From: Paenibacillus albus | GTDB taxonomy: Bacteria; Bacillota; Bacilli; Paenibacillales; Paenibacillaceae | Direction of reading: 5' to 3' | Length of the DNA: 64,000 nt | Assembly (NCBI RefSeq): GCF_003952225.1 | Contig: NZ_CP034437.1 | Location: forward strand, 1,998,501 to 2,062,500 | Part shown: piece after piece, positions 17,908 to 26,581 of the stretch | Layout: the number at the start of each line of letters is the position of its first letter | How positions within the stretch are numbered: position 1 is the first letter of the stretch | Translations under genes and position numbers: made by a program | The notes under the pieces: model-generated | The model's database searches: none | Told to the model about the DNA's origin: nothing | Seen by the model: only the letters and a program-made list of their open reading frames with translations

Positions 17908-19014
17908 ATGCAGCAAAACGTACGTGTTGCTATTATCGGACTTGGCTTCGGAGCAGAATTTATACCCATATATCAAAATCATCCGCATGCCGAGATGTAT
18001 GCGATTTGCCAGAGATCGGAAGAAAGCTTGAACCAAATCGGTGATCATTTTGGCATTAGCGCCAGATATACAAGCTTCGAGGAATTGTTGAAGGACGATC
18101 GGATCGACGCGGTACACATTAACACACCGATTCCGAACCACGCCGAGCTGAGCATTGCCGCGCTTAAAGCAGGCAAGCATGTCGCTTGTACCGTTCCAAT
18201 GGCGACGACGGTGGAGGAATGCCGCCAGATCGTGGAGGCGCAGGAGCAGTCCGGGAAAAATTATATGATGATGGAAACTTGTGTGTATACACGTGAATTC
18301 TTGTATGTGAAGGAGCTGCGTGATTCGGGCAAGCTTGGACGCATTCAATTTCTGCGCGGGGCGCATCATCAGGAAATGGCAGGGTGGCCCGGCTATTGGG
18401 AAGGTCTTCCGCCGATGCATTATGCAACGCACGCGGTAAGTCCGCTTCTGGCGCTGGCTGGTCAAGAAGCCGGCTACGTATCCTGCCAAGGTTCAGGCCG
18501 CATCGCCGACAATCTCGCAGAGAAGTATGGGTCTCCTTTCGCGGTGGAATCTGCTTTATTCCGTTTACGCGATTCGGATCTGGCCATGGAAGTGAGCCGC
18601 TCTTTGTTCAATACATCTCGTGAGTATGTAGAAAGCTTCGATATTTACGCGGAGAAAATGAGCTTCGAATGGCAGCAGCTTGAGGGTGAAGATCCAATCG
18701 TATTCACTGGCGAACAAGCGAAGCGGGTAAACGTGCCGGATTATGCCCATTTGCTGCCAGAAGGCATCCGAAAGTATACGACGGAAGGTGTCTATGACGC
18801 TTCCGAGAACGTGCACTTATCCTTCAAGCAGGGCAGCGGCCACGGCGGCTCCCACCCGCATCTGGCGCATGAATTCATTATGAGTATTGTAGAGCAGCGC
18901 CCGGCTTTCCCTGATGTATATACGTCGGCTAACTGGACTTGTGCTGGGATCTGTGCACATGAATCCGCGATGCAAGGCGGCGAGCTGGTGAAGCTTCCGC
19001 AATTCCGCAAATAG
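17908..19014 (+). CDS. Gfo/Idh/MocA-family oxidoreductase with altered EKP motif
   Basis: A 368-residue NAD(P)-binding oxidoreductase. The Rossmann motif is VAIIGLGFGAEF near the N-terminus, and the C-terminal half has the alpha/beta dimerisation domain with HGGSHPHLAHEF. In most family members the motif EKP supplies the catalytic lysine; here the equivalent position reads T95-V96-P97 (CTVPMATT), so the usual lysine is missing. This may mark a subfamily with changed chemistry or a non-oxidising role. AGGAGG lies eight bases before the ATG. It is first in an operon with a DUF6807 protein and a 2-hydroxyacid dehydrogenase, pointing to oxidation or epimerisation of a sugar or sugar acid. Confidence 0.85.
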   Translation: MQQNVRVAIIGLGFGAEFIPIYQNHPHAEMYAICQRSEESLNQIGDHFGISARYTSFEELLKDDRIDAVHINTPIPNHAELSIAALKAGKHVACTVPMATTVEECRQIVEAQEQSGKNYMMMETCVYTREFLYVKELRDSGKLGRIQFLRGAHHQEMAGWPGYWEGLPPMHYATHAVSPLLALAGQEAGYVSCQGSGRIADNLAEKYGSPFAVESALFRLRDSDLAMEVSRSLFNTSREYVESFDIYAEKMSFEWQQLEGEDPIVFTGEQAKRVNVPDYAHLLPEGIRKYTTEGVYDASENVHLSFKQGSGHGGSHPHLAHEFIMSIVEQRPAFPDVYTSANWTCAGICAHESAMQGGELVKLPQFRK

Positions 19015-19032
19015 CAGAAGGAGGAATAGAAG

Positions 19033-19872
19033 ATGCAGCCATCCTTGTTGAACGTGGAGAGTACAGAATCGTGCATCCGGATCTTTCGCAGCGGTCAGTC
19101 TGAACCGATCGTGGAGCAGCACGCAGAGCCAGGCAAGAGACCGTATATTCATCCGGTCGTTGCTCCAGATGGCACCGGCGTACTAACGGAAAATGTGCCT
19201 CCGCACCATCCTTGGCAGCACGGGATCTACGTTGGGCTAAACGATGTGAATGGAATCGGCTTCTGGGAAGAAGGACTTCTGGGCAAGTCTACAGACGGCA
19301 GCTTCAATCCGCTGCGCCTTCAAGCGGTAAGTGTCGAACGGAACACTGTGGCTTGGGAAGTAGAGACAGAATGGCTCGATCCGAATGGACAGAGGATGCT
19401 GATGGAGACGCAAGGCTGGCGTCTTACTGATCATGGTGAACGTTATGAATTGGACTTGGTATGGTCCTTAAAGGCGGAAACCGCGATTACTTTCGGACAA
19501 TACACCTATGGCGGCCTGTTCCTCAGAATGCCTTACCGTGAAGAGTTCGGGGGCCAAGCGATCAATAGTGAAGGTCAGATTAATGAGGAAGCAGAAGGGC
19601 AGCGCGCTCGCTGGGTCGCTTGCTGCTTGCCGATTGAAGGCAGGTCGGATGAAGCGGGTATCGCGTACATGGATCATCCGGGCAACGCTGAGCACCCTGT
19701 TCCTTGGCGCGTCGATAATCAGCTCGGCATTTCGCCAAGCCGCTGCATCGCTGGTGCTTGGCAGCTGGGTGTTGGTGAAGTGAGCACTTCAAAGTACCGC
19801 GTTCTCGTCTTCTGTGGAAGCACGGATTCAGATGTTGTGAATGCAAGCTGGCAATCATTCGTTAGTCTCTAG
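19033..19872 (+). CDS. DUF6807 (PmoA-like) family protein
   Basis: A 279-residue protein of the DUF6807 family, often labelled PmoA although it has nothing visible in common with methane monooxygenase. Characteristic stretches are KRPYIHPVVAPDGTGVLTEN, PPHHPWQHGIYVG and TYGGLFLRMPYR. The family has a beta-sandwich look and is repeatedly found beside Gfo/Idh/MocA oxidoreductases in sugar-catabolic clusters. No signal peptide is present. A GAAGGAGGAATAG stretch precedes the ATG and the upstream gene ends 18 bases earlier, so it is in the same operon. Function is unknown; a mutarotase-like or lyase role for an oxidised sugar is a guess based on context only. Confidence 0.8.
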   Translation: MQPSLLNVESTESCIRIFRSGQSEPIVEQHAEPGKRPYIHPVVAPDGTGVLTENVPPHHPWQHGIYVGLNDVNGIGFWEEGLLGKSTDGSFNPLRLQAVSVERNTVAWEVETEWLDPNGQRMLMETQGWRLTDHGERYELDLVWSLKAETAITFGQYTYGGLFLRMPYREEFGGQAINSEGQINEEAEGQRARWVACCLPIEGRSDEAGIAYMDHPGNAEHPVPWRVDNQLGISPSRCIAGAWQLGVGEVSTSKYRVLVFCGSTDSDVVNASWQSFVSL

Positions 19873-19889
19873 GGAGGGAACTTAGAAAG

Positions 19890-20909
19890 ATGAGAACTGT
19901 AATTGTCGTAAGTCCTGCATTCGAAATCGTGTGGCCATGGACGGCGGATCGCTTCCACAGCCTCTTTGCAGCGCAAGGAGCGGCGGAGTTTACGCGATTA
20001 GAGAGAGGGGAAACACGCACGCTTGATCAGCTTATCGAGCATCCAAGCAGCGTCACAAGACTGGTTTCGTTGATGGCACCGGTTACGGCGGAAGGCATGC
20101 GTGCTTTCAGCAGCCTGAAGGAAGCTGTTGTGCTCACACAGCCGTATGACCGTAATATTCCCGAAGACCTGCAGCAAGTTCTTGATGACGCTGGAGTAAA
20201 GCTGTATCACCATAAGAGCGAGGGTTACTGGGGACAGTCCGTATCCGAATTCGGTCTTGCCTTGACGCTCTGCGGCTTGCGTCGTATTCCGCAAACCCAC
20301 CATGAAATCATTACAAATTTGCAGCCTTGGGATTATGATCCGATTGGCGATAATCCGAAGCGCAGAGGGCATCAATTCGGGGATAATCCCGACTTCACGA
20401 GCGGAACAATCGAAGGGAAGCGGATTCGCATCGTAGGCGCCGGCAATATCGCCTCCAGATACGCAAGCTTTGTTCATATGCTTGGTGCTGATGTTGCGGC
20501 GTGGGACCCGTTCGCTCCGGAGCCTAATTTCCACCGTACAGGTGCGCGTAAGGAGTGGCATTTGGATCGGCTCGTTCAGGATGCGGAAATTTTCGCGCCA
20601 ATGGTGCCGTTGACGCCGCAAACCAAAGGCCTCGTTACGGCCGAGCACATATATGCGCTGCCGAAAGGTTGTCTGGTCGTGCTCGTAACACGCGCCGACG
20701 TCTGTGATATGAAGGCGATCCGGGAGCGCGTACTGAAAGACGAAATTAGCCTCGCTGCGGACGTATTTGATATTGAGCCTTTGCCGCTTTCAGACGAATT
20801 GTTAGGTAGAGACAATGTCGTCCATACGCCGCATAACGCAGGCCGCACGATTCAATCGTGCGAGCGCTGGGCGGAGATGTTGTTTGATCAATTCTTGCCC
20901 GAAGGCTAA
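19890..20909 (+). CDS. D-isomer-specific 2-hydroxyacid dehydrogenase family protein
   Basis: A 339-residue NAD-dependent dehydrogenase. The cofactor motif is VGAGNIASRYASF at about residues 180-195, and the Arg-Glu-His catalytic set is visible as TRAD (where most have NTARG), DVFDIEP and HTPHNAG. It is expected to interconvert a 2-keto acid and the D-2-hydroxy acid. It is the last gene of the three-gene operon, 17 bases after DUF6807, with GGGAGGG before the ATG. Its TAA stop is itself the first part of a TAACGGA repeat module (20907-20913), so the intergenic repeat begins inside this gene. Substrate unknown. Confidence 0.87.
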   Translation: MRTVIVVSPAFEIVWPWTADRFHSLFAAQGAAEFTRLERGETRTLDQLIEHPSSVTRLVSLMAPVTAEGMRAFSSLKEAVVLTQPYDRNIPEDLQQVLDDAGVKLYHHKSEGYWGQSVSEFGLALTLCGLRRIPQTHHEIITNLQPWDYDPIGDNPKRRGHQFGDNPDFTSGTIEGKRIRIVGAGNIASRYASFVHMLGADVAAWDPFAPEPNFHRTGARKEWHLDRLVQDAEIFAPMVPLTPQTKGLVTAEHIYALPKGCLVVLVTRADVCDMKAIRERVLKDEISLAADVFDIEPLPLSDELLGRDNVVHTPHNAGRTIQSCERWAEMLFDQFLPEG

Positions 20910-21092
20910 CGGACCCATGAAGCGTTATTCGGCACATATGGCTCGTGTTTGAAATGTAACGGATCACAGAGATGCTATTCCCATGAAATCAGCCTCTTTT
21001 GGCTGCAAAAGTGGCGAATAACGACGCTGGAGTCCGTTACATTTTTTTGCGTGCATCGTTTGGCCGAATAAGGTGTTTACGATCCGTTAGCC
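20904..21092. repeat. intergenic nested inverted-repeat element, copy 1 (four modules)
   Basis: Four copies of a module TAACGGA-N11-TTATT are present, two on each strand. TAACGGA starts at 20907 and 20957, and its complement TCCGTTA at 21033 and 21083, so neighbours in each half are exactly 50 bases apart. The outer pair forms a 10-bp perfect inverted repeat (20904-20913 with 21083-21092), and the inner pair a 12-bp perfect one (20952-20963 with 21033-21044) followed by seven T. A small hairpin CAGCC...GGCTG is at the centre. The inner palindrome can act as a transcription terminator. Confidence 0.85.
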
Positions 21093-21170
21093 GGACAGTC
21101 GGGCAGCCGCCAGCAACCAGCGGTCAGCAATCGGCATCCAACAGTCAGCAGTCGCCAGTCGCCGTTAAGT
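21093..21170. repeat. degenerate CAGC/CAGTC-rich tract
   Basis: After the palindromic element, short variants of CAGCAA, CAGTCAGC and CAGTCGC recur in a GC-rich stretch up to the AraC stop region. No gene or promoter is apparent here. Confidence 0.5.
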
Positions 21171-21180
21171 GGCGTGCTTA

Positions 21181-22047
21181 TTACGATGAGTACTGCTTGC
21201 GAAACCGCAGCGGCGAGACCCCGGCGTACTGCTTGAAGCAGCTGGAGAAGTAAGGCGCGTACTGGAAGCCGACATGCTCGGCGATTTGCGCAATCGACCA
21301 TTCCGTCTTGAGGAGCAGCAGCTTGGCTTGCTCGAGCCGGTATTCGTGCAGATACTCCATCGGCGTGCAGCGGTAGATCTCTTTCATGCACCGCACGACA
21401 TAGTTCGGGTGAAAATGAAGCGCTGCCGCCAGACTCTCATTCGTCAGCTCGGTCTGATAATGCTGCCGCAGGAATGCCTCCGTCTTCTCCGCAAGCTTCA
21501 AGGCAGGCGAATCGATCTTCCCACTATTGCTCTCCTCCAGCACATGCAGCAGTTCCATGAACAGCTGCTGCTCATTCCAGAACGCCTCGGAGCGCAGCCC
21601 GCCAGCCGAAGCAAGCAGCTTCTGCAGATGCCGCTCAGCCATCTCGAACTGTGGCGGCGTGGCATACTGCCGAATCCGAATCTGATAGGGGTTGCTCCAA
21701 GCATTCCGTACCGGATGGATGGCGTCTGCCGGCGAATCGGCCAAGTGATATGCGCCCGTGAAATCAAAATGAGTCCAATAGAATACCGTTTCTTCCGCGC
21801 ACGGTCTAACCGAATAATGATAGCGGTCCGGTAGCAGCAGCAACGTCTGTTCCTTTGATAACGACCACTCCTGATCGTCTTCCCCGATATAGAGCGTTCC
21901 TTTCACAACCCATAATAAATCGAATAGTCCGATGTTCCTCCGGCTTGGATGGTGCTCTCCCGGCTGAAGCGTCGTTAACCCGGTCGTAATGTAATACGGA
22001 ACGGGAGGAATCTCCATCATCACGAATTTCTGCTGCTGCTGGATCAT
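21181..22047 (-). CDS. AraC-family regulator of the GH127 gene
   Basis: A 288-residue regulator with an N-terminal cupin-type sensing domain (about residues 15-100, LWVVKGTLYIGEDDQEWSL) and a C-terminal AraC DNA-binding domain containing ESLAAALHFHPNYVVRCMKE and IAEHVGFQYAPYFSSCFKQY ending in SPLRFRKQ. It is divergent from the GH127 beta-L-arabinofuranosidase gene, with about 150 bases between the starts, so it most likely controls that gene in response to an arabinose-containing sugar. Regulators of this layout usually activate. Its 3' end lies next to a palindromic repeat element. Confidence 0.88.
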   Translation of the reverse strand: MIQQQQKFVMMEIPPVPYYITTGLTTLQPGEHHPSRRNIGLFDLLWVVKGTLYIGEDDQEWSLSKEQTLLLLPDRYHYSVRPCAEETVFYWTHFDFTGAYHLADSPADAIHPVRNAWSNPYQIRIRQYATPPQFEMAERHLQKLLASAGGLRSEAFWNEQQLFMELLHVLEESNSGKIDSPALKLAEKTEAFLRQHYQTELTNESLAAALHFHPNYVVRCMKEIYRCTPMEYLHEYRLEQAKLLLLKTEWSIAQIAEHVGFQYAPYFSSCFKQYAGVSPLRFRKQYSS

Positions 22048-22197
22048 GCACGCATTTCCCTCTCCAGATGAGTGTCATATTTTATAAAAAATGAGTTGGT
22101 CTTATTCGTAGTTTCCCATTGTTTATAACGATAAACTGTATAACATGAATAGTCAAAAGTCATACAAAAGTCACTCAAATTCCGGGAGGGAATACAG

Positions 22198-24162
22198 TTG
22201 GGAGCAGCACAAGTAAGGATTAGCGACGGATTTTGGGATTCGTATATAGAGCTTGTCAGAGAGACGGTCATTCCCTATCAGTGGGAAGCGCTGAATGATC
22301 GGATTGCGGATGCCGAACCGAGCTATGCGATCCGTAATTTCCGCATTGCGGCAGGACTTGAAGAGGGCGAATATGGCGGGATGGTCTTCCAGGACAGCGA
22401 TGTGGCGAAATGGCTCGAGGCGGTAGGGTATTCGCTTGCGAATCATCCGGATGCCGATCTGGAACAAACGGCGGATGAGGTCATTGACTTGATTGCACTC
22501 GCACAGCAGGAAGATGGCTACTTGAATACCTATTTTACGGTAAAAGCACCCGGTGAGCGTTGGACGAATCTCTACGAGGCGCATGAGCTCTACTGTGCGG
22601 GGCATATGATCGAGGCGGCGGTAGCTTATTATGCTGCAACGGGGAAGAGGAAGCTGCTCGATGTGATGTGCAGATTCGCGGATTATATTGAACGTGTATT
22701 TGGCAGAGAGCCCGGCAAGCTTCGCGGCTATGACGGACATCAGGAGATAGAGCTTGCTCTGGTCAAGCTTCATAAGGCAACGGGAGAAGAACGGTATCTA
22801 GAGCTGGCGAAGTATTTCGTAGATGAGCGCGGTGCGGAGCCGAACTTTTTCGCAGAGGAGTGCAGGCAGAGCGTTGGGCTTAGTATTTGGACAAAGCAGA
22901 AGCTGCCGGTCCCTTCTGCGGGTCAATTGGCTTACCTGCAAGCGCATCGTCCGGTGCGCGAACAGGATACAGCTGTTGGTCACTCCGTTCGAGCTGTCTA
23001 CATGTATGCGGCGATGGCGGATCTCGCTGGGCTTACGGGGGATGCGAGCTTGCTTGCTGCATGTCGCCGGCTATGGGCGAATACGACGAAGAAACAGATG
23101 TACATCACGGGCGGAATCGGCTCGACGCATCATGGGGAAGCTTTCACGTTCGATTACGATCTGCCGAACGACACGATTTACGCGGAAACCTGCGCTTCCA
23201 TCGGGTTGATCTTCTTTGCTCAGCGCATGCTGCAGTTGGAGGCTAAGAGTGACTATGCGGACGTGCTGGAGCGGGCGCTCTATAATAACGTAATTGGGAG
23301 CATGTCGCAGGACGGCAAGCATTACTTCTACGTCAATCCGCTCGAGGTGTGGCCGAAGGCTTCGCAGATTAATCCCGGTCGTCATCATGTAAAGGCGGTT
23401 CGTCAAAAATGGTTCGGCTGCTCCTGCTGTCCACCGAATGTCGCACGGCTGCTCAGCTCCTTGAACGACTATATTTATACCGCTTCCGCTGCGGACAATA
23501 TGATTCATACGCATCTCTTTATCGGCAGCGAAGCTAGCTTCGCGCTAGCGGCGGGGAAGGTGGCATTCATTCAGCAATCGAATCTTCCTTGGGAAGGCCG
23601 CGTGTCGATTGAGATAACCGAAGCGCCGAATGAGGCGTTCACGCTTGCGCTGCGTATACCGTCATGGAGCCGTGGGAAAGCAGCGTTAACGATAAATGGC
23701 AGCAGAACGGAATACAAAGTGGAGAACGGGTATGCCGTGATATGCCGAGTATGGACAGCGGGGGATGTCGTGGTGTGGGAGCCTGAATTGACGGCACAGC
23801 TGACAGCCGCTCACCCCGAAATCCGTGCGAATGCGGGCAAAGCCGCGATTGAGAGAGGACCGCTGGTCTACTGTCTGGAGGAAGTCGATAATGGCAATCG
23901 GATTCCGTCCTTGTCTATTCTGACGGGCACGGAGCTTCAGTCCACCTACGACACTGGCCTCCTTGGAGGAGCGGTAACGATTACAGTGGAAGGCCGAGCG
24001 GACAACAGAAATTCTTGGCAGTCGGATACGCCGTACCGTCCGATCGAGAATAACGAGCAGCCGACTAGCGTCACCTTAAGAGCAGTGCCGTATTACTTAT
24101 GGGGAAATCGTCAGCCGGGAGAGATGACCGTGTGGATTCGGACGGCAGCCGTAGGAGTATGA
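22198..24162 (+). CDS. glycoside hydrolase family 127 beta-L-arabinofuranosidase
   Basis: A 654-residue enzyme, the normal size for GH127 (HypBA1-like). The family's zinc/catalytic residues can be placed: Glu330 and Cys332 in ETCASIGL, and Cys410-Cys411 in CSCCPPNVAR. GH127 enzymes remove terminal beta-L-arabinofuranose, with a cysteine nucleophile. There is no signal peptide, so it acts on imported oligosaccharides. The start is a TTG with GGGAGGG seven bases upstream, which fits better than any later ATG. It stands alone between its divergent AraC regulator and a terminator. Arabinofuranosylated hydroxyproline glycans or other plant glycans are the likely source. Confidence 0.93.
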   Translation: MGAAQVRISDGFWDSYIELVRETVIPYQWEALNDRIADAEPSYAIRNFRIAAGLEEGEYGGMVFQDSDVAKWLEAVGYSLANHPDADLEQTADEVIDLIALAQQEDGYLNTYFTVKAPGERWTNLYEAHELYCAGHMIEAAVAYYAATGKRKLLDVMCRFADYIERVFGREPGKLRGYDGHQEIELALVKLHKATGEERYLELAKYFVDERGAEPNFFAEECRQSVGLSIWTKQKLPVPSAGQLAYLQAHRPVREQDTAVGHSVRAVYMYAAMADLAGLTGDASLLAACRRLWANTTKKQMYITGGIGSTHHGEAFTFDYDLPNDTIYAETCASIGLIFFAQRMLQLEAKSDYADVLERALYNNVIGSMSQDGKHYFYVNPLEVWPKASQINPGRHHVKAVRQKWFGCSCCPPNVARLLSSLNDYIYTASAADNMIHTHLFIGSEASFALAAGKVAFIQQSNLPWEGRVSIEITEAPNEAFTLALRIPSWSRGKAALTINGSRTEYKVENGYAVICRVWTAGDVVVWEPELTAQLTAAHPEIRANAGKAAIERGPLVYCLEEVDNGNRIPSLSILTGTELQSTYDTGLLGGAVTITVEGRADNRNSWQSDTPYRPIENNEQPTSVTLRAVPYYLWGNRQPGEMTVWIRTAAVGV

Positions 24163-24205
24163 GTTAACCAGATTGTTATCAATCGTACGAACAAGTAAAC
24201 AGATG

Positions 24206-24240
24206 CAAGCCCAGGCACACGGTTGTGCCTGGGCTTGTTC
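24206..24240. terminator. bidirectional terminator between GH127 and MerR-GGDEF genes
   Basis: CAAGCCCAGGCACA and its perfect complement form a 14-bp stem (24206-24219 with 24224-24237) with a CGGT loop, between convergent genes. Confidence 0.85.
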
Positions 24241-24244
24241 TGTC

Positions 24245-25132
24245 CTATAAGCCGTAAGCTTCAATCTCGAAGGAGTTAGGCCCCTTGTCTCTTGCACGGC
24301 TAAGCGACTCGTGGGAATCCTCGATCATTTGACGAATATCGGCTTTCCGAACATGGCCGACGAGTCCGCCGATGTAGCAGCCCATCTGCTTCAAGCACCC
24401 GATGCTGGAGAAGTCATAGCGTTTCAAGTCATCAATAATAAACTGTGCGGTTTGAGCGAATAATTGCTCGCCGGCTTTGGCAATGACGACGAATTCATCG
24501 CCGTAAGCACGCCCGATAGCGGCCTCTGGCAAGTGGCGCTGGACGTTCGATTCAATGACTTGATAGCAAGCGACGATAACCTTGTCCCCTACTTCGAACC
24601 CGTAATCGTCGTTAACTTGCTTAAAATGGCTAATATCGAGGCGGAACATGCTAATCTGATCCTGAGCGGAGCACGAGTCGGCGATGCTGGATGCTGCATC
24701 AAGGAAGGTTTCGAAATTCGGGATGTTCTTCTTGATTTCATGAACGCCTGATTGCTCCAGGAGCAATAGATCTACTTTTGTATCCATTTTAAACCCTTCT
24801 TTCTCGATGAGTTGGATGAGGCGGTCAATTGCGATTTTCTTCTGAATTTGCATATTCAACGTGGATAGGATTTCGATTCGCTTATGGATCAGCTGCTGAA
24901 TGATTCGGAAGCCATCCGTAGGACCGCTTAGAAGCTCTTTTATTTCGGATAACGTGAAATCTAGATTTTTAAGAATGACGATCCAGTTTAAGAGGTGAGC
25001 TTGGTTCGATTCATAGGAGCGGTAGCCAGTCTCCGCATCAATGGCGGTCGGCTTAAGCAGCCCGATCTCGTCATAATGGCGAAGCATCTTGGCAGTTACG
25101 TTGTTCATTGCAGCGAATTCGCTAATTTTCAA
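24245..25132 (-). CDS. MerR-type regulator fused to a degenerate GGDEF domain
   Basis: A 295-residue fusion. Residues 1-70 are a standard MerR winged helix (KISEFAAMNNVTAKMLRHYD, then GYRSY). Residues about 80-115 form a helical linker. Residues about 160-290 match a diguanylate cyclase domain, with DISHFKQVNDDYGFEVGD and a signature region RAYGDEF where most have RYGGDEF or RYGGEEF. The first glycine of the signature is replaced by tyrosine, so the domain may bind GTP or c-di-GMP rather than make it. The start is TTG with AAGGGGGA upstream. It would join transcription control directly to nucleotide sensing. No obvious target gene lies next to it; self-regulation is possible. Confidence 0.8.
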   Translation of the reverse strand: MKISEFAAMNNVTAKMLRHYDEIGLLKPTAIDAETGYRSYESNQAHLLNWIVILKNLDFTLSEIKELLSGPTDGFRIIQQLIHKRIEILSTLNMQIQKKIAIDRLIQLIEKEGFKMDTKVDLLLLEQSGVHEIKKNIPNFETFLDAASSIADSCSAQDQISMFRLDISHFKQVNDDYGFEVGDKVIVACYQVIESNVQRHLPEAAIGRAYGDEFVVIAKAGEQLFAQTAQFIIDDLKRYDFSSIGCLKQMGCYIGGLVGHVRKADIRQMIEDSHESLSRARDKGPNSFEIEAYGL

Positions 25133-25269
25133 GCAAGGCGTCCCCCTTTAAGCACTCCGGCCGGAATGACTTAATCTAAAGATAAACCTTCCCCTAATAG
25201 GAAAGTCAACGGTTTTTGGAGGGAAAGATCGACATCAAACGCGAATAGAAGACAAATACCAAGAAATGG

Positions 25270-25839
25270 ATGGTGACGGCAATGAAGCTTGTACTTCTAT
25301 TCGGTCCGATGGCTGTCGGCAAAATGACAGTAGGGCAAGAGCTCGAGAAATTAACGGAACTGAAGCTGTTCCATAATCATATGACGATTGAACTGTTGTG
25401 TCCGTATTTTGGATTTACGCCAGAGATGTGGGATTTGACCTATCAGTTCCGGATGCAGATCTTCGAGTCGTACGCGAAGGGAGATGGGTATGGAATGATC
25501 TTCACCTTCGCATGGGCCTTTGATGTGCAGGAGGAGTGGCAATACGTGAAGCAGATCGGCGACATCTTCGAGAAGAATGGCGGAGAGGTATACTGGGTCG
25601 AGCTTGAGGCGTCGCTTGATGCAAGAATCGAGCGGAACCGAAGCGAGAATCGGCTTGCCCATAAGCCGTCGAAGCGGGATGTGGGGCAATCGGAAGCGAG
25701 AATGCTCGCTGCGGTGGAGCAGCATCGGCTGAACTCCATGGAAGGCGAAATTGTACATGATCGCTACTTGCGGATTAACAATACCGAGCTGACGCCGGAG
25801 GAAGTTGCGAATAGGATTAAGGCACATTTTGAATGGTAA
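25270..25839 (+). CDS. P-loop kinase-like protein (AAA/shikimate kinase-like)
   Basis: A 189-residue P-loop protein. Walker A is GPMAVGKMTVG near residue 15. Later segments (MIFTFAWAFD, VYWVELEASLDARIERNR, RLAHKPSKRD) resemble small nucleoside/sugar kinase-like ATPases in Bacilli that are usually annotated as AAA or shikimate kinase. ATG 25270 or the in-frame ATG 25282 could be the start; neither has a strong Shine-Dalgarno. It stands alone downstream of the MerR-GGDEF promoter region. A phosphotransferase role on a small molecule is likely; substrate unknown. Confidence 0.7.
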   Translation: MVTAMKLVLLFGPMAVGKMTVGQELEKLTELKLFHNHMTIELLCPYFGFTPEMWDLTYQFRMQIFESYAKGDGYGMIFTFAWAFDVQEEWQYVKQIGDIFEKNGGEVYWVELEASLDARIERNRSENRLAHKPSKRDVGQSEARMLAAVEQHRLNSMEGEIVHDRYLRINNTELTPEEVANRIKAHFEW

Positions 25840-25942
25840 CCATTGTATGATGCCGATATTTACCTCTAAACAAAGGCAGCTGTTTCTGCCAAGATAGTAA
25901 GATAGGCAATATTAGAATCAGCAATAGAATAGAGGTTCCCTC

Positions 25943-26479
25943 TTGATTAAAATAAACAATTCGATACGATCAGATAGAAGCACCATTGAGCAGTTTCAGA
26001 ATCAAATCAAATTAAAGCTTCCCCCTGACTATATCGCTTTCTTGGAACAGTATAATGGCGGGCAAACAGAGCCTAGCATTTTTCATATGAAGATTGAACA
26101 TCCGCTTGACTTGGAATCAACGCTCATGAAGTCCTTCTTCGGTTTCGGCCTTGAGCATGGCGATGATCTTGTGGAGAAGTACAGCTTCTATAAGAAGCTG
26201 CTGCCGGCAGACTCGATTCCAATAGGCAGCGCGGAGTTCGGGAATATTGTTCTGATGTCGCTATCCATAGAGAATTACGGCGAGATCTATATTTGGGATC
26301 AGGAGCGCGCACCCCGTCGTCAGTCAGCACTGCATGATCTGCAGTATATTACGGACTCCTTTGCTGATTTCCTGAAACGAATTATGCCCTATAATCTTAG
26401 GGACGTTCCAATCAAAGGCTATGAGGTAGAATCGCTCTGGATACATCCTGATTTCTATAAGATTCTTAGCAATGATTAA
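25943..26479 (+). CDS. SMI1/KNR4 (SUKH) family protein
   Basis: A 178-residue protein with the SUKH core: IEQFQNQIKLKLPPDYIAFLEQYNGG near residues 15-45 and the later stretch IPIGSAEFGNIVLMSL with EIYIWDQE. SUKH proteins include immunity proteins against contact-dependent toxins as well as housekeeping members. No toxin gene is adjacent, so an orphan immunity or a cellular role are both open. The start is a TTG with AGAGG about eight bases before it. It may be co-transcribed with the P-loop gene, 103 bases upstream. Confidence 0.8.
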   Translation: MIKINNSIRSDRSTIEQFQNQIKLKLPPDYIAFLEQYNGGQTEPSIFHMKIEHPLDLESTLMKSFFGFGLEHGDDLVEKYSFYKKLLPADSIPIGSAEFGNIVLMSLSIENYGEIYIWDQERAPRRQSALHDLQYITDSFADFLKRIMPYNLRDVPIKGYEVESLWIHPDFYKILSND

Positions 26480-26581
26480 GCTGGGGCTTTACGGAACGTG
26501 GAGCTTCTTTTATATACCGGTAATCGGTTAAACTAGTTATATATGAACGTTCTAACTACTTTGACCAGAGGAGCGGCCGCC

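Noticed and set aside
21093-21170. CRISPR-like short repeats
   Set aside because: Repeats are 5-8 bases, irregular and without spacers of constant length; this is a low-complexity tract.
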